From Actinomycetota bacterium (GTDB lineage: Bacteria; Actinomycetota; Thermoleophilia; Gaiellales; Gaiellaceae): a stretch of 9,296 nucleotides of DNA. Shown here in pieces: positions 1-5,014 of the stretch. Both the position numbers and the translations under genes were made by a program. Each line of letters starts with the position of its first letter. Position 1 is the stretch's first letter. Location: NCBI GenBank assembly GCA_013812265.1, contig JACCTQ010000208.1, positions 1 to 9,296 of the forward strand. Direction: 5' to 3'. The notes below the pieces were generated by a model that was not told where the DNA came from, made no database searches, and saw only the letters and a program-made list of their open reading frames with translations.

Positions 1-665
1 CGATCGAGCTCGAGCCGGATTACGCCGCTGCCCACGCGATCATTGCCTGGTGCCACGAGCAGCGATATCTGCGCGGAGGTCTCCACGACGAAACAAAGAG
101 AGCCGCCTTGCGCCATGCCCGCAGGGCGGTCGCCGTTGGTGGCGATGACGCCGCGGCGCTCGCGACCGCTGGCTTTGTCATCGCGGTGGTCGAGAGCGAC
201 TACGAGGCTGCCACCGATGCGTTCGATCGATCGTTCGCGCTGTCGCGCTCGTCGGCACTCGCGCTTGGTTTCAGTTCCATCGTCCGCGCGTGGAATGGCG
301 ACGACGCGACTGCGGTCGAGCATGCGGAGCGCGCGATACGCCTCAGCCCGCTCGATCCCCTCTTGTACGTGCCGTACGTCGGTCTCGCGTACGCCCATTT
401 TGCCGCCGGCCGCTTCGATGACGCGGCCATCGCCGCAGGCCGTGCGAGCCAGTCGAATCCCAAGTTCACCATGCCCCACGTGCTGCATGCTGCTGCCCTG
501 GTTAACCTCGGCCGCGATGAACAAGCCATGGCTGAAGTAGATCGGCTGCGCGAGCTCGAGCCGCAACTCACCGTACGCACCGCCATTCGATCCGCCCGGT
601 ACGTGGACCCAGCCAAGAATGCTGAGCTGGGCGACGCCGTTCGCCGGGCGGGTCTGCCCGGGTAG
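1..665 (+). CDS. TPR-repeat protein, C-terminal part (5' end outside window)
   Basis: The reading frame is open from the first base and ends at TAG 663-665, so this is the last ~220 residues of a larger protein. The visible part is helical and repetitive, with TPR-like units: one starts ELEPDYAAAHAIIAW, another LSPLDPLLYVPYVGLAYAHF, followed by AAGRFDDAAIAAGRASQSNP and NLGRDEQAMAEVDRLRELEP. The ending, with a DPA..AEL..AVRRAGLPG pattern, resembles the tail of TPR modules fused to class III adenylate cyclases or to winged-helix regulators (CadC/SARP-like). TPR arrays mediate protein-protein contacts, so the output domain would lie upstream and cannot be named here. No membrane segment or signal peptide is visible in this part. 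An ATG at 108 is internal and not a likely start. The fold is fairly certain; the full protein's function is unknown. Confidence 0.8.
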   Translation, partial: IELEPDYAAAHAIIAWCHEQRYLRGGLHDETKRAALRHARRAVAVGGDDAAALATAGFVIAVVESDYEAATDAFDRSFALSRSSALALGFSSIVRAWNGDDATAVEHAERAIRLSPLDPLLYVPYVGLAYAHFAAGRFDDAAIAAGRASQSNPKFTMPHVLHAAALVNLGRDEQAMAEVDRLRELEPQLTVRTAIRSARYVDPAKNAELGDAVRRAGLPG

Positions 666-771
666 TCCCGTTGCGTTCCCTCCGACTTTCGAGCCTCTAT
701 TGCAGGGGCACTGAAAGCAGCGGTAAAGCAGGCGCGGCGGTTTGGGCCGTTGACGTTGCTAGCTTTCGGCC

Positions 772-1269
772 CTACGGCTCGAGCCCGTGCTGCTCCATGA
801 GCGGGCCGATGCGGTCGCGGTCCATCGTGAGCCCGTAACGCGCCTGGATCGCGCCAAGCGCTTCGAGGTCAGGGCCATCCTCGGCGGTGAGCACCGGCGC
901 CATCTCCGCGAAGTACTGAGCGAAGCCGCCCGGTGAGATGATCTCGAGCACGCGGGCCTCCTCGTCGCCGGCGTTCCAGAACGCGTGCGGGATCCCACGG
1001 GGCTTGAGCACGAGCTCACCAGGCCCCGCCTCGACGGTCTCATCGCCGATCTGGGCGCCCATGCGGCCGGCGATGACGAAGGAGAACTCGTCCTCGTGCT
1101 CGTGGACGTGGATCGGTGCCGCGAGGCTCCGCGGCGGCAGCGTGTGCTCGACCAGCGCGAACCTCCCGGCCGTTTCCTCTGCGCGGAGGACGTACCGGTT
1201 ACCGAGACGGGGGAAGTCGGCTCGGGCGCCGTCGTCTGTCCCGAGCTTGTGCTTCGTCGTGGTTTGCAT
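772..1269 (-). CDS. Single-domain cupin protein
   Basis: This is a 165-residue protein with one cupin (cupin_2 type) beta-barrel. Motif 1 is seen at residues 54-68 as HVHEHEDEF...G, giving the HxHx4E metal-ligand pattern (H54, H56, E61). Motif 2 follows as LKPRGIPHAFWN with H95 as the fourth ligand. All expected ligands are present, so metal binding is likely. Proteins of this size and layout include quercetin-dioxygenase-like and isomerase-like cupins; substrate and reaction cannot be read from sequence. No signal peptide is present, so it should be cytosolic. The ATG start is supported by a GGGAGA Shine-Dalgarno six bases upstream. It is transcribed away from a TetR-type regulator, which is the likely controller. 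It converges with the TPR gene, leaving a 106-base gap. Cupin fold is near certain; function is open. Confidence 0.9.
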   Translation of the reverse strand: MQTTTKHKLGTDDGARADFPRLGNRYVLRAEETAGRFALVEHTLPPRSLAAPIHVHEHEDEFSFVIAGRMGAQIGDETVEAGPGELVLKPRGIPHAFWNAGDEEARVLEIISPGGFAQYFAEMAPVLTAEDGPDLEALGAIQARYGLTMDRDRIGPLMEQHGLEP

Positions 1270-1275
1270 GACCGC

Positions 1276-1281
1276 TCTCCC
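1276..1281 (-). promoter_or_regulatory. Ribosome binding site of the cupin gene
   Basis: The minus strand reads AAAGGGAGAG just before the cupin ATG, with GGGAGA ending six bases from the start. This is the clearest Shine-Dalgarno in the window and fixes the start at 1269. It contrasts with several neighbours that lack one. Confidence 0.7.
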
Positions 1282-1301
1282 TTTAGATGAACTTGTTGTA
1301 T

Positions 1302-1315
1302 ATCGATTGATCGAT
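1302..1315. promoter_or_regulatory. Near-palindrome between cupin and TetR genes, candidate operator
   Basis: Two ATCGAT half-sites (1302-1307 and 1310-1315) flank TG, giving a 14-base inverted repeat, perfect except for the central two bases. It lies in the 57-base region shared by the divergent cupin and TetR genes, which is where TetR-family proteins commonly bind to repress both themselves and the neighbour. A TAGACT hexamer at 1318-1323 could be the -10 of the regulator gene, with TTGTTG at 1293-1298 as a weak -35. The half-site ATCGAT is self-complementary, so chance occurrence in this DNA is possible. The assignment is an inference from position and symmetry. Confidence 0.4.
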
Positions 1316-1326
1316 GCTAGACTTCG

Positions 1327-1929
1327 ATGAACGTAATGTCAAGTGAAAAGCGCAAGTATGAGTTGCGGGTGCGCGCCGACCGCCAGGCGGCAACCAGAGA
1401 GCGGATCGCGGTGGCCACCGCTGAGCTCCACGAGGAGGTCGGGCCGGCGCGAACGACCATCGCGGAGATCGCTCGTCGGGCGGGAGTGCAGCGGTTGACC
1501 GTCTACAACAACTTCCCGCAGGAACAGGATCTCTTTGCAGCGTGCCAGCAGCACTTCCGGACCGAGCATCCACTGCCCGATCTTTCGGCGGCGTTCGCGA
1601 TCGACGATCAGGGGGAGCGTCTCGAATGGCTGCTTGCCACTCTCTACGGCTGGTATCGGCGCACCGAGCGCATGTCGACGAACGTCCGGCGCGACCGCGA
1701 GCTCGTTCCCGCTCTGGACGCGCTCATGAAGGAAACCGCCGACATCGAGCTCGCCCGTCTCACCGACGCCCTGGCGGACTCCTTTGCAACCCGGACCCGC
1801 GATCGCTCCGAGGCTCGCGCCGCCGTCGCGCTGGCTCTCGATTTCTGGACGTGGCGGCGGCTGGCGAAGGAGGGGCTGGACGACGCGGCGGCGGCCCGGC
1901 TGATCGCCACGATGGTCTGCTGCGTCTGA
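1327..1929 (+). CDS. TetR/AcrR-family transcriptional regulator
   Basis: The protein has 200 residues, the normal length of the family. The N-terminal DNA-binding domain is clear: helix 1 around residues 24-38, then the helix-turn-helix at 43-63, reading TTIAEIARRAGVQRLTVYNNF minus its last residue plus F63, followed by the usual DLFAAC segment. The rest (about 85-200) is a helical ligand and dimerisation domain with no recognisable pocket signature. An ATG at 1336 is an alternative start. It may be the better one, because a TAGACT -10-like hexamer at 1318-1323 would place the transcript start near 1330; neither ATG has a Shine-Dalgarno. The gene is divergent from the cupin gene across a near-palindrome, so local repression of both is likely. 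The effector is unknown. A weak hairpin follows the stop codon. Confidence 0.93.
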   Translation: MNVMSSEKRKYELRVRADRQAATRERIAVATAELHEEVGPARTTIAEIARRAGVQRLTVYNNFPQEQDLFAACQQHFRTEHPLPDLSAAFAIDDQGERLEWLLATLYGWYRRTERMSTNVRRDRELVPALDALMKETADIELARLTDALADSFATRTRDRSEARAAVALALDFWTWRRLAKEGLDDAAAARLIATMVCCV

Positions 1930-1939
1930 CCGGGCTAGG

Positions 1940-1958
1940 AGCGCCGAATTAGCGCTTT
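1940..1958 (+). terminator. Weak hairpin after the TetR gene
   Basis: AGCGC (1940-1944) and GCGCT (1952-1956) pair across a 7-base loop, 10 bases after the TetR stop. The stem may be extended by G-U pairs on the outside, and a short TT run follows. There is no long U-tract, so termination strength is doubtful. Confidence 0.35.
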
Positions 1959-2127
1959 CCCTCGCAAGCGGCGAGTACCGTTCGTGTCGATGCGCACACT
2001 GCTCGCGACCCTGATCCTCGTGCTAGCTGGTCCTCGACAGCGGCCACCTCTGCATCTTCAAGCCGGCCGATGGACTGTTCGAAGCGGCCGCGAACGGCGT
2101 CTATCTCGGCAAGCAGGCGCTCGTCCG
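1959..2127. other. Unassigned stretch with gene-relic character
   Basis: No intact gene is convincing here. On the plus strand an ATG at 1990 opens a signal-peptide-like segment (MRTLLATLILVLAG). A different plus frame, shifted by one base around 2025, then shows strongly GC-biased third positions and reads SGHLCIFKPADGLFEAAANG, continuing to a TGA at 2161. Together they could be a frameshifted small exported protein. On the minus strand a competing open frame reads VTDERLLAEIDAVRGRFEQS, followed by a Glu-rich helical stretch, with more mixed codon use. I cannot assign either to a family. The position next to two clear pseudogenes supports decay rather than function. Confidence 0.3.
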
Positions 2128-2355
2128 TTACGACCATACGCCGGTGTCGCACCCTCGGCCCTGACTTCATCGATGTCGCCGCGCAGGTGACGCGCGGCAG
2201 CCAGCCCGAGCTGTCGTACCTCCTGCATCGCGGCGACGATTGCAGCTGCGTCTGCATCGGAGAGCTGGTCGAAGAAGTCCTTGACCGGCCGTCGCCCAGA
2301 TGCGGTCCGGTAGTTCGCGCCAGCGGCGCCGCGGCTCGCGCGTGTCTCCCTGCAT
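2058..2355 (-). pseudogene. RelE/HigB-like (phage Gp49-type) toxin, frameshifted
   Basis: From the ATG at 2355, preceded by a GAGAGGA Shine-Dalgarno eight bases away, the frame reads MQGDTREPRRRWR and then goes out of register. Removing one base of the doubled T at 2314-2315 (AA on the coding strand) restores WRDYRTASGRRPVKDFFDQL, followed by SDADAAAIVAAMQEVRQLGL and ARHLRGDIDEVRAEGA. This matches the Gp49-like/HigB pattern: a Y-R-T/A-x-G-x-x-PVK-F opening, a helix with an L-S-D-x-D turn, then a strand around LRG-I-E-R. Such toxins are ribosome-dependent mRNA endonucleases. After about 2150 the expected core strand (typically RVLF) is missing and the sequence is Arg-rich until a stop at 2058, so the C-terminus is also lost or replaced. 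No helix-turn-helix antitoxin gene follows. It begins 14 bases after a decayed recombinase on the same strand. Confidence 0.65.
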
Positions 2356-2368
2356 GACCGGCATCCTC

Positions 2369-2600
2369 TCAACCAACCCAGCGGAGTCGCTTGATCGCGC
2401 CGCGCAGTTCACGCGCGTGTAGCGCTGGCGAGTCGAGGTGTTTGTGGCCGAGCAGCTCCTGGATCTGCAGAGGTTCGCGCCCGCGTGCGGAAAGCTTCGT
2501 TGGCGTTGCTGGCAACGGCAACGACGGCTGTGCATCACCGGTTCATCACGAGGACAGCCTTGTCGCCCTTCCGCAGAATCGCGGATCGACACTAACCGCA
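2369..2600 (-). pseudogene. Decayed tyrosine recombinase/integrase, C-terminal half
   Basis: Pieces of the tyrosine recombinase catalytic domain appear in the correct order but in different minus-strand frames. ILRKGDKAVLVMNR (2538-2579) corresponds to the beta-hairpin GKGDKxRxVP segment and is followed at once by a stop (TGA, 2535-2537). HAGANL (about 2474-2491) matches the end of the RHSFATHLL-x-AGANL segment, whose conserved His/Arg part is largely gone. IQELLGHKHLDS (2430-2464) carries the conserved LGH. QRYTRV (2410-2427) carries the nucleophile tyrosine at codon 2419-2421. ELRGAIKRLRWVG leads to a stop at 2369-2371. At least three indels and one internal stop make it non-functional. The family (XerC/D-like integrases) cuts and rejoins DNA for phage or island integration, so this marks a former mobile element. 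The N-terminal half was not found. Confidence 0.6.
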
Positions 2601-2667
2601 TGGCTAAGCCAAGTCCGCCGACCAGACGAATGCTGGGACGAAGAATCCGGCTCATAGGCCTGCTACG

Positions 2668-2695
2668 GAAAAAGCCTCAGATACGGGGCTTTTTC
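2668..2695. terminator. Perfect 9-bp bidirectional terminator hairpin
   Basis: GAAAAAGCC (2668-2676) and GGCTTTTTC (2687-2695) are exact inverted copies around a 10-base loop. The A-run on one side and T-run on the other let it act as a Rho-independent terminator in both directions. It separates the decayed recombinase and toxin region (minus strand) from the toxin-antitoxin operon (plus strand). It is far more AT-rich at its base than the surrounding DNA. Confidence 0.7.
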
Positions 2696-2856
2696 TATTG
2701 TGCCTTTCGTCACGATTTCGGTCTGGCAGCCTCTCGGAGGCTCTCCGGAACCGCTCGGCGCGGGCGCCCCGACGATCGCCTGGCGGCTGTGACCCCGTCG
2801 CTCCACCCCGCGACACAGACGGTAGCAACAGGGGTTGGCGCGAGCTCAAGAGCCGA
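2696..2856. other. Non-coding spacer before the toxin-antitoxin operon
   Basis: No coding frame with family resemblance is visible. The only structure is a short inverted repeat, AGCCTC (2728-2733) and GAGGCT (2737-2742) around TCG, without a T-run after it. The stretch may carry upstream promoter elements for the following operon, but none is clear. Confidence 0.4.
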
Positions 2857-2882
2857 TTACAGTGTAAGCTGTGTGTTACAGT
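2857..2882 (+). promoter_or_regulatory. Operator and leaderless promoter of the toxin-antitoxin operon
   Basis: Three half-sites are packed here: TTACA (2857-2861) and TGTAA (2863-2867) form a perfect 11-base palindrome around G, and TTACA recurs at 2876-2880, facing the middle TGTAA across eight bases. Put differently, TTACAGT occurs twice, 19 bases apart. The second copy includes TACAGT (2877-2882), a -10-like hexamer ending six bases before the antitoxin ATG, so the transcript would start at or very near the start codon. Repeated sites overlapping the -10 fit autorepression by a ribbon-helix-helix antitoxin. No good -35 is seen. Confidence 0.55.
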
Positions 2883-2888
2883 TTTTGA

Positions 2889-3326
2889 ATGGCGCGCATG
2901 ACGAAGTCGAAGCCGTTCAGCATCCGCTTGAGCCAGACGACCAACCGCTTCGTCGAGGCGGAGGCGCGGCGGACGAAGCGGTCGAAGGGCGCGATCGTCG
3001 AAGCGTTGACCGAGGAGGCAGCGCGGATGCGCCGCTTCCCCGGCATCAGCTTCCGCGGTGACGAGCCCTACCGTGAGGCGTGGGTCATCGGGACCGGGCT
3101 GGATGTCTGGGAGCTGATCGAGATGCTGCAGGACTACGGCTCCGTGGAACGGCTGCTCGAGGGCCACGAGCACCTGTCGCGGCGCCCGGTCGAGCTGGCG
3201 CAGGCCTACTACGCGAGCTACGCGGAGGAGATCGACGAGAAGATCGCCGACAACCGGCGACCGATCTCGGAGCTACAAGAGCTCTATCCCTTCGCCGGGT
3301 TCACGTTCGCCGACGCCGACGAGTAG
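2889..3326 (+). CDS. Antitoxin with RHH-like N-terminus and DUF433 domain
   Basis: This 145-residue protein begins with a ribbon-helix-helix-like segment at residues 10-47 (FSIRLSQTTNRFVEAEARR, then a TKRSKGAIVEAL helix), suited to DNA binding as a dimer. A DUF433-type helical domain follows at about 53-122, recognisable by VIGTGLDVWELIEMLQDYGS, then the VERLLEGHEHLS turn and an AQAYYASYAEEIDEKI helix. The acidic tail ends in ADADE. DUF433 proteins paired with a DUF5615 PIN-like gene are a predicted type II toxin-antitoxin arrangement, with the DUF433 partner as antitoxin. The toxin gene starts three bases after this stop. An internal ATG at 2898 is possible, but the first ATG sits correctly behind the -10-like hexamer. 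It probably represses its own operon through the repeats at 2857-2882 and neutralises the toxin by direct binding. Confidence 0.8.
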   Translation: MARMTKSKPFSIRLSQTTNRFVEAEARRTKRSKGAIVEALTEEAARMRRFPGISFRGDEPYREAWVIGTGLDVWELIEMLQDYGSVERLLEGHEHLSRRPVELAQAYYASYAEEIDEKIADNRRPISELQELYPFAGFTFADADE

Positions 3327-3329
3327 CGC

Positions 3330-3686
3330 GTGCGCGTCCTGCTCGACGCGCACGTCTCCAGCCGGCACGTCGGACGCCGGCTGCGGCGAGCAGGACATGA
3401 CGTGCTGGCGCTCGACCAGGACGAGATGCTCAGCAGGCTCGCCGACGAGGAGGTGCTTGCGCTCGCAGCCGAGCAGGAGCGGATCGTGATCACGCACAAC
3501 GTGCGCCACTTCGTCCCGATGGTCCGCAGGTGGGCGGAGGCGCGCCGCAGCCACCACGGTCTGATCCTCGTCACGTTTACGCACACCGACTTCGGCGCGA
3601 TCCTGCGTCGACTCGAGCAGGTATTCGCAGCGCGTCGCGACCAGGACGAGTGGGTCGACCGCGTCGAGTTCCTCGGGCGCAAGTGA
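3330..3686 (+). CDS. DUF5615-family PIN-like toxin
   Basis: The 118-residue protein starts at GTG, three bases after the antitoxin stop, with no clear Shine-Dalgarno, so translation is probably coupled. The opening MRVLLDAHVS has the family's strand ending in an acidic residue (D6). LRRAGHDVLAL follows as strand 2, then the acidic helix ADEEVLALAAEQ (D39, E40, E41), RIVITHNVRHF as the central strand, and GLILVTFTHTDFGAILRRL near the end. PIN-fold nucleases of the VapC/Mut7-C type cut RNA using clustered acidic residues and a metal. Many DUF5615 members carry an aspartate after the central strand, where this protein has N57 (ITHN). Either the metal site is built differently or activity is altered. 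The function as the toxin is inferred from fold and pairing. Confidence 0.8.
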   Translation: MRVLLDAHVSSRHVGRRLRRAGHDVLALDQDEMLSRLADEEVLALAAEQERIVITHNVRHFVPMVRRWAEARRSHHGLILVTFTHTDFGAILRRLEQVFAARRDQDEWVDRVEFLGRK

Positions 3687-4078
3687 AGCCTCGGCCGCGC
3701 CTCAGGCAGCCTGCTGCATGACGGTGCACGGGGCGAGCGCGGCTGCCGCGTCGTGGAGCGGACGAGCAGCAAGGGTCGCGCTGCTCGACGAGCTGAGCAC
3801 CCTGACCCGCAACAACGATCCGGTTCCCCGGCGCCAGCGCGACCTACAACATGCTCGCCCAGCCCACCGCGATCCAGTCCCGTGCGCTCGACCTCGCTGA
3901 ACACGCGCCCCTCACCCAGTCACGAACGCGTCACCAAACTGCGCCGCAAACCCCAGGCGCACAGCCAGAACCCTCATCACGCGGACGGGAACTTCGGGCT
4001 AGGTCGTCGGCTCGCCGCTCGGGAGCGGCTGGAACATTGCCTCGCCAGGGGGCTCGTGGCCGTTTGACCGAGCATCGT
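3687..4078. other. Non-coding stretch between toxin and deacetylase-like gene
   Basis: This 392-base interval has no intact gene. It contains the transposase relic at 3781-3916 and a compact hairpin at 4014-4029: GCCGCT and AGCGGC around CGGG. The hairpin lies about 50 bases past the end of the minus-strand operon and could help end it, though no T-run follows. The plus frame through 3918-4008 may include the original element's right end, but no matching terminal repeat was found. Confidence 0.45.
3781..3916 (+). pseudogene. Transposase C-terminal relic, frameshifted (IS1634-like?)
   Basis: The plus strand reads LLDELSTLTRNN to 3816. If the single G at 3817 is skipped, it continues IRFPGASATYNMLAQP and then TAIQSRALDLAEHAPLT. 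The combined pattern, L-x-x-L-x-TLTRN, a short loop, then QPTxxQxRALxL, resembles the C-terminal end of transposases of the IS1634/IS4-like (DDE) kind. Only this tail is present; the catalytic DDE core is absent. The fragment is out of frame, has no start and lies between two unrelated genes, so it is a dead relic. The family name is from memory of the pattern and is tentative. An unrelated protein tail is the main alternative. Confidence 0.35.
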
Positions 4079-5014
4079 CTACTCCGCGGTCCGCGTAGAA
4101 AAGCCCATGAGAGCGGCTTCCACGAGCTGCGGCAGCGTCTCCAGGTTGTAGCCGCCCTCGAGGACGGCCGCCACGCGCGGTCCAAGGCCCGCCGACCGGC
4201 GCGCGAGCTGACGAAAGCCGTCCTTCGTCACCTCCATCAGAGCGAGCGGGTCCTCCACATGCGCGTCGAAGCCCGCGGAGACGAGCACGAGGTCCGGCCC
4301 GAAGCGCGCGACGGCCGGCTCCACGAGCTCGACGAAGGCATCGAGGTACTCGTCGTCGCCAGAGCCGGCGCCGAGCGGGGCGTTCACCGTTGTCTCGCCC
4401 TGCTCGTCGGGGCCGCCCGTGCCGGGATAGAACGGCCACTGGTGCAAAGACGCGTAGAGCACGCTCGAGTCGTCCCAGAACATCGCCTGCGTGCCGTTGC
4501 CGTGGTGCACGTCCCAGTCGACGATGGCCACTCGCGCCATGCCGAGCTCGGCCTGCGCGTACCTGGCCGCCACGGCCACGTGATTCACGAGGCAGAACCC
4601 CATCGCGCGGCCGGGCAGCGCGTGGTGACCAGGAGGGCGGACGAGCGCGAATCCCTCACGCCGCACCGCCTCGATCGTCGCGCCGGAGGCAAGAAGCGCC
4701 GCCTCGTAGCTCGTCTCCGAGACGGGCGTGTCGAGCTCGAGCCAGGCCGGGCAGTCGATGGAGCGCAACCGGTCTACGTACTCGCGCGTGTGGCAGCGCT
4801 CGACGTCCGCATCGCGCGCCGGCCCGGCCTCGACGAACCCGGGGAACGCCTCGAGGAGAGCCGCGAGCCGTTCTGGGGACTCCGGGTGGTCGCCGGTCGG
4901 GTGCAGGCGCGCGAGTGCCGGGTGAGTTACGACGTCGATGGCGCCAGTGCCTCCAGCCGGCCGGCCAGCTGCCCGAGACCCCACTCGCTCACGAACGAAG
5001 CCGTCTTGTTCCAA
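4079..5014 (-). CDS. Histone-deacetylase-superfamily amidohydrolase
   Basis: The 311-residue protein has the full HDAC/acetylpolyamine-amidohydrolase signature. It shows the N-terminal HPALARLHPTGDHPESPERL segment, RPPGHHA with the catalytic histidine pair (H130, H131), GFCLVNHVAVAARYA, the zinc-ligand motif VDWDVHHGNGT (D168, H170), LVLVSAGFDAH with the third ligand D250, and LEGGYN with the transition-state tyrosine Y289. These enzymes remove acetyl groups from lysine or polyamines using zinc. Bacterial members include acetoin-utilisation AcuC and polyamine deacetylases; the substrate cannot be told here. It is last in the plsC-exonuclease operon. The ATG at 5014 overlaps the exonuclease gene by 88 bases. 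A GTG at 4984 (residue 11) is also possible, and family alignment begins near residue 26, so the first residues are doubtful. No signal peptide. Confidence 0.93.
   Translation of the reverse strand: MEQDGFVRERVGSRAAGRPAGGTGAIDVVTHPALARLHPTGDHPESPERLAALLEAFPGFVEAGPARDADVERCHTREYVDRLRSIDCPAWLELDTPVSETSYEAALLASGATIEAVRREGFALVRPPGHHALPGRAMGFCLVNHVAVAARYAQAELGMARVAIVDWDVHHGNGTQAMFWDDSSVLYASLHQWPFYPGTGGPDEQGETTVNAPLGAGSGDDEYLDAFVELVEPAVARFGPDLVLVSAGFDAHVEDPLALMEVTKDGFRQLARRSAGLGPRVAAVLEGGYNLETLPQLVEAALMGFSTRTAE

Noticed and set aside
108..616. Other open frames over the TPR gene (43-540 plus, 200-616 minus)
   Set aside because: Ser/Arg-rich translations without family resemblance; the frame open from base 1 to 665 has clear TPR character.
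744..772. Inverted repeat GGGCCG/CGGCCC between the convergent TPR and cupin genes
   Set aside because: The loop is 17 bases, there is no T-run, and one arm ends in the cupin stop codon; too weak to call a terminator.
2600..2700. Possible tRNA remnant or attachment site next to the decayed integrase
   Set aside because: I could not fold a cloverleaf or find a repeated core sequence at the other side of the segment; the AT-rich part is explained by the terminator hairpin.
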